Of a stretch of DNA of 64,000 bases, positions 55,073-64,000 are shown one piece after another. The position numbers were made by a program, and so were the translations under genes. The first letter of the stretch is position 1; every line of letters starts with the position of its first letter. The notes under the pieces were generated by a model that saw nothing but the letters and a program-made list of their open reading frames with translations, did no database searches and was not told the origin of the DNA. This stretch comes from Burkholderiaceae bacterium (GTDB lineage: Bacteria > Pseudomonadota > Gammaproteobacteria > Burkholderiales > Burkholderiaceae_C), in NCBI GenBank assembly GCA_030123545.1, contig CP126124.1, forward strand, positions 3,636,001 to 3,700,000. The letters are read 5' to 3'.

Positions 55073-58000
55073 TCACGTTGACGGCGCGAGCAGTTCCCTG
55101 CCGCGCCGCAATGCGTCCTCGCTGCTCGCCGCGCCCGTCTCTGCGATCAGTTGCTCGGCGCGCGCGAACAGTTGCTGCGCGAGCCTTGCGCCGTCGCTGC
55201 CTTCCCGCGCCCGGACCGCGCCCCAGACGATCAGCGACCGGCATTGCGCATAGCGATTGCCGCGCCGCTGCGCAAGATGAGCGGCCTGCTTGGCCGTCGC
55301 AAGCGCCTGCGCCGGCTGCCCGAGCATCCATTCACTCTCGGCCTTGCAAGTGAGGAAGGGCATTTCGAGTTCCGCCGCCACCTTCGCGCTGCGTATCGCT
55401 GCCAGGCCTTCGTCGAAATGCCGTACCGCCAGTTCGAACTCCTGCGTCACCATCGCGGCCATGCCGGCCACCATGAAGCCAAGCACCCGCGCGTAGGGAC
55501 TGGGATGGCTTTGCACGAGCTGGGCACTCGACGCTGCGTAGTGCCGAGCCATCGCGGCATCACGCAACAACGCGGCCAGTTCGACATGGGCGGCGCAGGC
55601 CACCAAGTCGAGCACTGGATCGTCACCGAGGACGCTGCGGTCGAGCATCTGCCCAAGGGAAACGCGCGCCTCATCCGACCGCCCCATGTGAATGAACGCA
55701 CGGGCGCGCAGCCCGAGCCGCCAGCGCTCAGGATCGAGCCCCAGTTGCGCACGATCCGCCGCGTCGATCTGCGCAACGGTTTCTGCCGCGACATCGTTCG
55801 CCGCAAGGCTCTCGCGCAGCAGGCCAGCCCAGAGGCAGGCCTGGCTCAGAACCAGATGCAGCGTCGCACTTCGCCCCGGGTCGGCGCCTTCTGGCATTAG
55901 CGCGATGGCCCGGCGCACGACCGCGACATAGTCATCCGCGGAGCCGCCATTCCCGTGTTGCACCCGCCCCTGCGCAACCAGCAGCAACTGCACCCGGCCG
56001 CGGTCGGCTTCGCCGGCGTGGGCAACGGTTTCGTCCACGAGCTGGTTCATCTCGTCGGTTTCTATCCCCTCGCGCCAGCCGAGCTGCAGCAGCCCGCCGC
56101 CGATCTGCACCCGCAGGCGGTCGGTGTCCGGCGCGCGCGGTTCGTGCCGCAGCAGCTCGCGCGCATGGCGCCAATGCTTCATCGCCTGCGTCGAATGCAC
56201 CGGCCCGAGCCACTGCGCGGAGCGCGCCAACAGCCGCGCGGCCTGCGCCGGCAGGTTCGCGGCCTCGTAGTGGAACGCGATCAGCGCGGCGAATTCATCC
56301 GGCTGGCCGGCGTAGAACCCCTCCATTGCCTCGGCCACCGCGGCGTGCAGGCTGACGCGGCGCACACGAAGTTGGCTCGCGTAGGCGACCTCCTGGATCA
56401 GCGGCTGGCGAAAGCCGAAATGGCGGCAGCCTGCGATCTCGCGCAGCAGCTGCAGCAGCTCGGCCTCGCACAGGCGGTCGAGCTCGTGCTCGAGCTGGCC
56501 GGCCAGGTACAGCGCGACCTGCTGCAGCACCGGCAGCGGAATCTCCTTGCCGATCACCGCGCAGATGTTCAGGAGCGCCTTCTGCGTGGTGCCCAGGTGG
56601 TCGATGCGCTCGCCGATCAGCGCCTGCAGCGTGGCGGGGAGCTGTTGCGCGACCGCTTCGACGCCCTGCGCGTCCGGTGGCCGCGACGGAAGACTGCTGC
56701 CGAGTGAATGGACCAGTTCCTCGGCGAAGAACGGGTTGCCAGCGCTGCGTTCGACCAGCAGCGCAATCACCTCGGGCCAATCCTTGTGCGGCCCGGGCAG
56801 CGCGCGCACCAGCGCCTCGGTGTGCGCCGGGCTCAATTCCCTCAGCTCGATCTGCCGGAAATGCGACAAGTCGTGCCACGGCGAATCAAGAGGCGGGCGG
56901 TAGCTGAACAGCAGCACGGTGCGCGTGCCGGCGATGGAGCGCACCAGCACGTCGAGGAACTCGCTGCTCGCCTCGTCCAGCCACTGCAGGTTTTCCAGCA
57001 CGACGACCGAGGTGGTCGCGCCGTTGTGCCGGGCCATGTCGCCGAACAGTTCGAGCAGCCGCGCGCGCCGGGCCTTCGGTTCCAGCGCGCAGCGCGCGGC
57101 CTGCGGGTCGTGCACACCGAGCAGTTCGGTGAAGATCGCGAGGTCGTCGGCCGATGACGCGCCGAGTCGCATCAACCGCGCCTGGATGCGGCTGCGCGCG
57201 ACCGCCGCGTCGTCGTTCGGGCCGATATGAAACAGCCAGCCGCGCATCAGCGCAAGCACCGGCTGCAGCGGCGTCGCTTCGCCATAGAACTGGGTGCGCA
57301 CCTCGGTCACCGACGCGACCAGCTGGCGCTGGCACCACTGCACGAACTCGTAGCACAGCCGCGACTTGCCGGTACCCGCCGCGCCGCGCAGGCCGATCGC
57401 CGCGGCCCGGCCCTGGCCCGCGTCGTGCAGCGCCTGCTGCAGTTGCGCCAGCTCCCGGTCGCGGCCGCACAGCGGCGACGGCTGCGCCCGGTGGAAATGG
57501 TGGTCCGGCGCGTTGTCGCGCATCCGCTCCAGGACGAGGATCTCGACCGGCTCGGCGATGCCCTTGAGCGCGCGCGGCCCGATGCTGCGCGTCACGCAGG
57601 CATCGCCGGCGAGCGCCGCGCATTCGGTGCTGAGACAGATGCCGCCCGGCTCGGCGAGTGCGACGACGCGGCTGGCCAGGTGGATCGCCTGGCCGTGCAC
57701 GCCGCCGCCGATCGCGGAATCGAACGCCTGCGGATCGGATGCGACCTGCCCCGAATGCAGGCCGACGCGCACCTGCAACCCCTGCTGGTTGCCGTGAAAC
57801 GCCCGCTGCAGCGCGAGCGCCGCCTCGCAGGCCAGGCGCGCGTGGTCTTCCAGCGCATGCGGCACGCCGAACAGCGCGAACACGCCGTCGCCCATTGTGC
57901 GGATCACGCTGCCGCCGAACATCTCGACCGTGTCGCACATGCGCTGCACCGCGGGTTGCAGCTGCTCCATCGCCTGTTCCGGATCGAGGCCGGCGATGCG

Positions 58001-58171
58001 GCTGGTCGAGCCGACGATGTCGGCGAAGAACACCGTCGCGATCTTCAACTCGCCCCACTTCGGCGCGGACGCGGCGTCGGCAGCGCGTGCGTCCTGCGCC
58101 AGCGGCGTGCCGCAATGGCCGCAGAAGCGGTTGCTGTCAGGGTTGTAGGTCAGGCACGAGGCGCAGCGCAT
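55073..58171 (-). CDS. Cyclase-domain / AAA ATPase / TPR signalling protein
   Basis: 1032-residue multidomain protein. Order: zinc ribbon (Cys3, Cys6, Cys17, Cys20), class III nucleotide cyclase domain (about 40-215), AAA ATPase with Walker A GAAGTGKS (263-270), then a long TPR-like helical region (about 620-1030). Metal Asp51 (FFADIVGSTS) and Asp95 (MGDGVFALFG) are present. The usual transition-state Asn is His164 (AIHLASR), with Arg168 kept, so cyclase activity is uncertain. The Crp/Fnr gene is 35 bp upstream in the same direction, suggesting a linked signalling pair. Confidence 0.9.
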   Translation of the reverse strand: MRCASCLTYNPDSNRFCGHCGTPLAQDARAADAASAPKWGELKIATVFFADIVGSTSRIAGLDPEQAMEQLQPAVQRMCDTVEMFGGSVIRTMGDGVFALFGVPHALEDHARLACEAALALQRAFHGNQQGLQVRVGLHSGQVASDPQAFDSAIGGGVHGQAIHLASRVVALAEPGGICLSTECAALAGDACVTRSIGPRALKGIAEPVEILVLERMRDNAPDHHFHRAQPSPLCGRDRELAQLQQALHDAGQGRAAAIGLRGAAGTGKSRLCYEFVQWCQRQLVASVTEVRTQFYGEATPLQPVLALMRGWLFHIGPNDDAAVARSRIQARLMRLGASSADDLAIFTELLGVHDPQAARCALEPKARRARLLELFGDMARHNGATTSVVVLENLQWLDEASSEFLDVLVRSIAGTRTVLLFSYRPPLDSPWHDLSHFRQIELRELSPAHTEALVRALPGPHKDWPEVIALLVERSAGNPFFAEELVHSLGSSLPSRPPDAQGVEAVAQQLPATLQALIGERIDHLGTTQKALLNICAVIGKEIPLPVLQQVALYLAGQLEHELDRLCEAELLQLLREIAGCRHFGFRQPLIQEVAYASQLRVRRVSLHAAVAEAMEGFYAGQPDEFAALIAFHYEAANLPAQAARLLARSAQWLGPVHSTQAMKHWRHARELLRHEPRAPDTDRLRVQIGGGLLQLGWREGIETDEMNQLVDETVAHAGEADRGRVQLLLVAQGRVQHGNGGSADDYVAVVRRAIALMPEGADPGRSATLHLVLSQACLWAGLLRESLAANDVAAETVAQIDAADRAQLGLDPERWRLGLRARAFIHMGRSDEARVSLGQMLDRSVLGDDPVLDLVACAAHVELAALLRDAAMARHYAASSAQLVQSHPSPYARVLGFMVAGMAAMVTQEFELAVRHFDEGLAAIRSAKVAAELEMPFLTCKAESEWMLGQPAQALATAKQAAHLAQRRGNRYAQCRSLIVWGAVRAREGSDGARLAQQLFARAEQLIAETGAASSEDALRRGRELLAPST

Positions 58172-58206
58172 GGCGATCCGAATCAGCTCTTGGGTCGGCG
58201 CAGCGC

Positions 58207-58887
58207 CTAGCTTAACCGCTCGCGCAGCGGCAGCGGCTTCAGCAGCGTGATGCGCTTCACGCCGAGCTCCAGATACCCGCCCTTTTCCAGTTCCTTCAGC
58301 AGGCGGCTGACCATCTCGCGCCGCGCGCCGACCCGGTTCGCGATGTCCTGATGCGTAATCGGCTGCAGCAGCACGGACCCATTGCCCTGGCCGCGCATCG
58401 ATTCGAGCAGCGCGGCCACGCGGCCGGGCACGTCGAGCAGCGCCATGCGCCGCGCGGTCTCGGTCGCAGCGCGCGCGCGCCGGATCACCTGCACCATCAG
58501 GCTGAACGCGAAGTCGGGGTGTTCGCGCAGATGCGCGCGCACCTGGTCAAGCGTCAGCACCGAGCAGATGCAGCGATCGAGCGCCATCACCGACGCCGAG
58601 CGCGGGCCGCCGTCAAACGACATCTCGCCGAAATAGTCGCCGGCGGCGATCGTGCCGTAGGTGATTTCGCGACCGCGCTCGTCCATCGAGAACACCTTGG
58701 CGCGGCCGTCGAGCAGCACGTACAGCGCGCGCTGCGTGACGTCGCGGGTGTCGCCTTCGGCGATCAGCAGCTTGCCGCGCGCGAAGCGCTGCACCGTGCC
58801 GCGCTGCGCGAGCAGGCGCGACTCGGTGCGCAGGCGCTCGAACAGGGCGCCCAGACTCGCCCCGTCGCTTGTTGGTTCTTTTGTCAT
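58207..58887 (-). CDS. Crp/Fnr-family transcriptional regulator
   Basis: 226-residue regulator: cyclic nucleotide-binding domain (about 30-140) and winged HTH (about 160-220; HQDIANRVGARREMVSRLLK). The phosphate-binding cassette keeps Glu88, Arg96 and Ser97 (GDYFGEMSFDGGPRSASV), as in cAMP-binding Crp. No Fnr cysteine cluster is seen. It is directly upstream of the cyclase/AAA/TPR gene. An inverted repeat lies 41 bp upstream, probably for autoregulation. Confidence 0.92.
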   Translation of the reverse strand: MTKEPTSDGASLGALFERLRTESRLLAQRGTVQRFARGKLLIAEGDTRDVTQRALYVLLDGRAKVFSMDERGREITYGTIAAGDYFGEMSFDGGPRSASVMALDRCICSVLTLDQVRAHLREHPDFAFSLMVQVIRRARAATETARRMALLDVPGRVAALLESMRGQGNGSVLLQPITHQDIANRVGARREMVSRLLKELEKGGYLELGVKRITLLKPLPLRERLS

Positions 58888-58927
58888 GCCGCGGCCACGA
58901 ATCTAGCATGGCGGCCGCAGGTGGAGA

Positions 58928-58956
58928 CAGTCTGCGTCCGCCGAAATTGCAGACTG
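58928..58956. promoter_or_regulatory. Inverted repeat upstream of the Crp/Fnr gene
   Basis: Perfect 8-bp arms CAGTCTGC (58928-58935) and GCAGACTG (58949-58956) with a 13-base spacer, in the 234-bp divergent region between the Crp/Fnr and MBL genes. A plausible regulator site; the factor is not identified. Confidence 0.5.
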
Positions 58957-59097
58957 GAGCCATGCCGGATTGCGCGGGCGGCGTCGGCGACGCGATCTCT
59001 GCTGCAGGATCGGCGCGGCATAAGACGGTACGATCGAAGCACCGGTGCACCGCGCGAAACGCCGGCTGCGACGGACCGCAGCGCCCGGTGGCGCCGA

Positions 59098-59153
59098 TTG
59101 CTATGTTTTCAATAGCGCAATATGAATATGGCACCTGGACTCCCGCCCGAAAT
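59098..59153 (+). repeat. AT-core dispersed repeat, copy 6 (MBL gene start)
   Basis: GCTATGTTTTCAATAGC (59100-59116) with a GCCCGAAATCAC-like tail near 59142-59153. It spans the leader and the first codons of the MBL gene at 59122. Confidence 0.5.
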
Positions 59154-60045
59154 CACTGTGTTCGAGCGCGGCTGGCTGTCTGCGAACAACGTGCTGCTGC
59201 TGGGCCGCGAGCAGGCGGCGCTGGTCGACAGCGGCTACTGCACGCACGCCGCGCAGACGCTGGCGCTGGTGGGCGGCGCGCTCGGGGGTCGCCCGCTGGA
59301 CCGGCTGCTGAACACGCATCTGCACAGCGACCATTGCGGCGGCAACGCGGCGCTGCAGCAGCGCTACCCGCTGCTGGAGACACTGATCCCGCCGGGGCAG
59401 GCCGCTCACGTCGATGCCTGGGACACCGAAGCGCTCAGCTACCGGCCGACCGGCCAGCAATGCCCGCGCTTCAAGTACGACGCGCTGCTGCGGCCGGGCG
59501 CCGAGGTCGTGCTGGCGGATCGCGCCTGGCAGATCCACGCGGCGCCCGGGCACGACCCGGATGCGACCATGCTGTTCGAGCCCATGGCGCGGCTGCTGCT
59601 GTCGGGCGACGCGCTGTGGGAAAGCGGCTTCGGCGTCGTGTTCCCCGAACTGGAAGGACAAAGCGCGTTCGATCAGGTCGCCGAGACGTTGGACGTGATC
59701 GACGCGCTGCAGCCCGAGGCGGTCGTGCCGGGCCATGGCGCGGTGTTTTCGGATGTGGTCGATGCGCTGGCGCGCGCCAGGCGGCGGCTCGATGCTTTCG
59801 TGCAGAATCCGCGCCGCCACGCGCTGCATGCGGCCAAGGTGCTGCTGAAGTACAAGCTGCTCGAGCTGCAACGGGTAGCGCGCGTCGATTTCGAGCGCTG
59901 GGCCCGCCAGACGCCGTACTTCGAGATCGTGCGCCATCGCTACTTCGAAGACGCCGACGCCGCGGCATGGTTCGAGCAGCTGACGCAGGAACTGGTCCGC
60001 GCCGGCGCCGCGCGGCTGGAAGGCGGGTTCGTGTTGAACGCATAG
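59122..60045 (+). CDS. Metallo-beta-lactamase-fold hydrolase
   Basis: 307-residue hydrolase. Metal motif LNTHLHSDHCGGNAALQQ (HxHxDH), later ligands in HAAPGHDPDATML, LLSGDALWESGFGVVFPELE and VPGHGAVFSD. It resembles MBL-fold hydrolases of the glyoxalase II-like type. The start is ATG 59122 (MNMAPG) or 59128; no ribosome site is visible, and the leader is a dispersed-repeat copy. It precedes the M20 amidohydrolase by 100 bp. Substrate unknown. Confidence 0.87.
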   Translation: MNMAPGLPPEITVFERGWLSANNVLLLGREQAALVDSGYCTHAAQTLALVGGALGGRPLDRLLNTHLHSDHCGGNAALQQRYPLLETLIPPGQAAHVDAWDTEALSYRPTGQQCPRFKYDALLRPGAEVVLADRAWQIHAAPGHDPDATMLFEPMARLLLSGDALWESGFGVVFPELEGQSAFDQVAETLDVIDALQPEAVVPGHGAVFSDVVDALARARRRLDAFVQNPRRHALHAAKVLLKYKLLELQRVARVDFERWARQTPYFEIVRHRYFEDADAAAWFEQLTQELVRAGAARLEGGFVLNA

Positions 60046-60145
60046 GGCCTTTGCACGCCGGAGCGGGCGCCCGTTTTGGTATGAGACCCTGTAGTCGTTC
60101 GCGCCGCGCGCCCGCGCGTTGCGCCGCTTCAGGCCCAGTGCCAGA

Positions 60146-61384
60146 ATGACCACACCCCCTTCATTCCAGTACTCCACCGTGACTACCGAAACCACCCTGC
60201 AGGCGCTGCAACGCGACAGCGACGAACTGATCGCGATCCGGCGCGACATCCACCAGAACCCGGAACTCTCGTTCAAGGAGCAGCGCACCAGCGACCTGGT
60301 TGCCGAGCGGCTGCAGGGCTGGGGCTACGAGGTGTCGCGCGGGCTCGGCGGCACCGGACTGGTCGGGCAGCTCAGGCGCGGCGACGGCAAGCGCCGGCTC
60401 GGCCTGCGCGCCGACATGGACGCGCTGCCGATCAAGGAAGAGACGGGGTTGAAATACGCGAGCCGCAACACTGGAGTGATGCACGCCTGCGGGCACGACG
60501 GTCACACTGCGATGCTGCTTGGCGCCGCGAAGGCGCTGGCAGACCGCGGCCGCTTCTCGGGCACGCTGAACCTGATCTTCCAGCCGGCCGAGGAGTACGG
60601 AAAGCTCGACAGCGGCGCGACGCGGATGATGGACGACGGCCTGTTCGAGCGCTTTCCGTGCGACGCGATCTTCGGCATGCACAACATGCCGGGGTTTCCG
60701 CAGGGCGAGCTGGTGTTCCGTGACGGGCCGATGATGGCATCATCGGACAAGGTCTACATCACGCTGACCGGCCACGGCGGGCACGGTGCGGCGCCGCACC
60801 GCGCGGCGGATCCGGTGGTGGCCGCGGCGAGCCTGGTGATGGCGCTGCAGACCGTGGTGTCGCGCAACGTCGATCCGCTGGAAACCGCGGTGGTCACCGT
60901 CGGTGTGCTGCACGCGGGGACTGCCAACAACGTGATCCCGCAGAACGCCCGGCTGGAGCTGAGCGTGCGCGCATTGCAGCCCGCGGTGCGCGAGCTGATG
61001 CGCCAGCGCATCACCGAGCTGGCGCACGATCACGCGAAAAGCTTCGGCGTCACGGCGGAGGTCGACTACCAGCAGGGCTATGCGATCCTGATCAACACGA
61101 CCGAGGAGACGGAGTTCGCGCGCCGCGTCGGGGTCGACCTGGTCGGCGCCGACAAGGTGATGCTGCAGGGCCCGCCGCTGACCGGCAGCGAAGACTTCGC
61201 GTTCATGCTCGAGAGACGCCCGGGCTGCTACCTGCTGATTGGCAACGGCGACGGCGACAGCCCCGGGGCCTGCATGGTGCACAACCCGGGATTCAATTTC
61301 AACGACGACAACCTGGTGATTGGCGCGGCCTACTGGACTTCTCTTGCCGAGCGCTTCCTGCAAAACGCTCCGCGTAGCGCCTGA
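60146..61384 (+). CDS. M20-family amidohydrolase (hippurate hydrolase-like)
   Basis: Zinc/manganese amidohydrolase cleaving N-acyl amino acids. About 412 residues: RRDIHQNPELSFKE, RADMDALPIKEETG, MHACGHDGHTAMLLGAAKAL and FQPAEEYGKLDSGA carry the metal ligands and catalytic Glu; TGSEDFAFMLERRPG has the C-terminal ligand. ATG 60146 is used; 60119 and GTG 60179 are other in-frame choices. It converges with the rRNA operon. The IAIRRDIHQ and GHGGHGAAPH blocks point to the hippurate/IAA-amino acid hydrolase group. Confidence 0.92.
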   Translation: MTTPPSFQYSTVTTETTLQALQRDSDELIAIRRDIHQNPELSFKEQRTSDLVAERLQGWGYEVSRGLGGTGLVGQLRRGDGKRRLGLRADMDALPIKEETGLKYASRNTGVMHACGHDGHTAMLLGAAKALADRGRFSGTLNLIFQPAEEYGKLDSGATRMMDDGLFERFPCDAIFGMHNMPGFPQGELVFRDGPMMASSDKVYITLTGHGGHGAAPHRAADPVVAAASLVMALQTVVSRNVDPLETAVVTVGVLHAGTANNVIPQNARLELSVRALQPAVRELMRQRITELAHDHAKSFGVTAEVDYQQGYAILINTTEETEFARRVGVDLVGADKVMLQGPPLTGSEDFAFMLERRPGCYLLIGNGDGDSPGACMVHNPGFNFNDDNLVIGAAYWTSLAERFLQNAPRSA

Positions 61385-61428
61385 CAAAGATCAGCCGAGG
61401 TCGGCGCCGGCCTAGCCACCGTCCGCAC

Positions 61429-61466
61429 AAAGAAAAACGCCCGATCCATTCAGGATCGGGCGTTTT
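61429..61466 (-). terminator. rRNA operon terminator
   Basis: Perfect 14-bp stem AAAACGCCCGATCC (61434-61447) / GGATCGGGCGTTTT (61453-61466), loop of 5. On the minus strand it is followed by TTTTTCTTT, and it lies just after 5S rRNA. It may also stop convergent transcription from the M20 gene. Confidence 0.93.
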
Positions 61467-61477
61467 CGGCTGTAGCA

Positions 61478-61592
61478 GCCTGACGATGACCTACTTTCAC
61501 ACGGGAACCCGCACTATCATCGGCGCAGAAGCGTTTCACTGTCCTGTTCGGGATGGGAAGGAGTGGTACCACCTCGCTATAGTCATCAGGCA
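61478..61592 (-). rRNA. rrf: 5S ribosomal RNA
   Basis: On the minus strand it begins TGCCTGATGACTATAGCGAG and ends GTAGGTCATCGTCAGGC, the standard 5S ends, with the conserved CCCATCCCGAACAG inside. Length about 115 nt, normal for betaproteobacteria. It is the last gene of the operon. Confidence 0.96.
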
Positions 61593-61712
61593 TAACGGTT
61601 TGTCGTGCCAAAGGAATCAAACAACTCCATCGACACGACGAATTCACAGAGAACGAATCAGCTTCCTGACTGCGCCAAGGCATAACCACCTTGACCATTG
61701 AATCAAAGTTAT
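61593..61712 (-). other. 23S-5S internal transcribed spacer
   Basis: About 120 bp of spacer between 23S and 5S. No tRNA cloverleaf is seen. Confidence 0.8.

Positions 61713-64000
<2,288 letters not shown>

Noticed and set aside
61593..61712. tRNA in the 23S-5S spacer
   Set aside because: No cloverleaf, T-loop (GGTTCRANNCC) or CCA end can be found.

Overview
The window looks like a chromosomal segment of a GC-rich betaproteobacterium of the order Burkholderiales, most likely Comamonadaceae. The evidence is the family character of nearly every protein, the liu leucine/isovalerate genes with a LiuR-type MerR regulator, the glyQ-glyS-gmhB-plsC block, the sequence of the 23S-5S rRNA operon, and two dispersed repeat families that resemble repeats I associate with that family. 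The genus cannot be fixed from this window alone. I read 47 intact or edge-truncated protein genes, two protein relics, and 23S (partial) and 5S rRNA. No tRNA, CRISPR array, prophage or insertion sequence was found.

Layout. 1-4.5 kb: a cyclohexanone-type catabolic cluster, with chnR-like AraC regulator (cut by the left edge), chnD-like alcohol dehydrogenase, chnB-like Baeyer-Villiger monooxygenase and chnC-like esterase. 5-9 kb: an MHS-family transporter and small housekeeping genes (HCCA isomerase-like, DUF1289, YbaK, LysE). 8.9-18.4 kb: distal leucine catabolism (mvaB, mccA, mccB, an acyl-CoA synthetase, DUF4126) with an AraC regulator. 18.4-22.8 kb: LysR regulator, omega-amino-acid:pyruvate aminotransferase, M81 peptidase, rhodanese. 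23-26.2 kb: exported DUF1501/DUF1800 pair and a small periplasmic protein. 26.4-27 kb: a PemK/DUF3018 toxin-antitoxin module. 27-38 kb: acyl-CoA dehydrogenase, OprB porin, thiolase, thiC with TPP riboswitch, aceK, carbonic anhydrase, ivd, thioesterase and liuR.

38-41.7 kb: a metallo-beta-lactamase-fold enzyme, a Tat-like flavoenzyme and an aminoglycoside acetyltransferase relic stopped by one in-frame TAA. 41.6-50.7 kb: peptidase, plsC, gmhB, glyS, glyQ, lnt, corC and a GNAT gene, all on the minus strand. 50.9-54.3 kb: CynX-like MFS, phenylalanine hydroxylase, a second PemK/DUF3018 module and an unrecognised gene. 54.4-61.4 kb: methyltransferase, a cyclase/AAA/TPR giant protein with a Crp/Fnr regulator, an MBL-fold gene and an M20 amidohydrolase. 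61.4-64 kb: terminator, 5S and partial 23S rRNA on the minus strand.

Working together: acyl-CoA synthetase, Ivd, MccAB and MvaB take isovalerate/leucine to acetyl-CoA plus acetoacetate. The thiolase may handle acetoacetyl-CoA, and carbonic anhydrase may feed bicarbonate to MccAB. LiuR is the likely control protein; its operator/promoter is visible at 37918-37946.

The least explained structure is the repeats: a ~55-nt AT-core repeat (six copies, several forming gene ends or starts) and a ~165-bp element that follows the TGA stop of three minus-strand genes. The two toxin-antitoxin operators also share a CGTTACA half-site.
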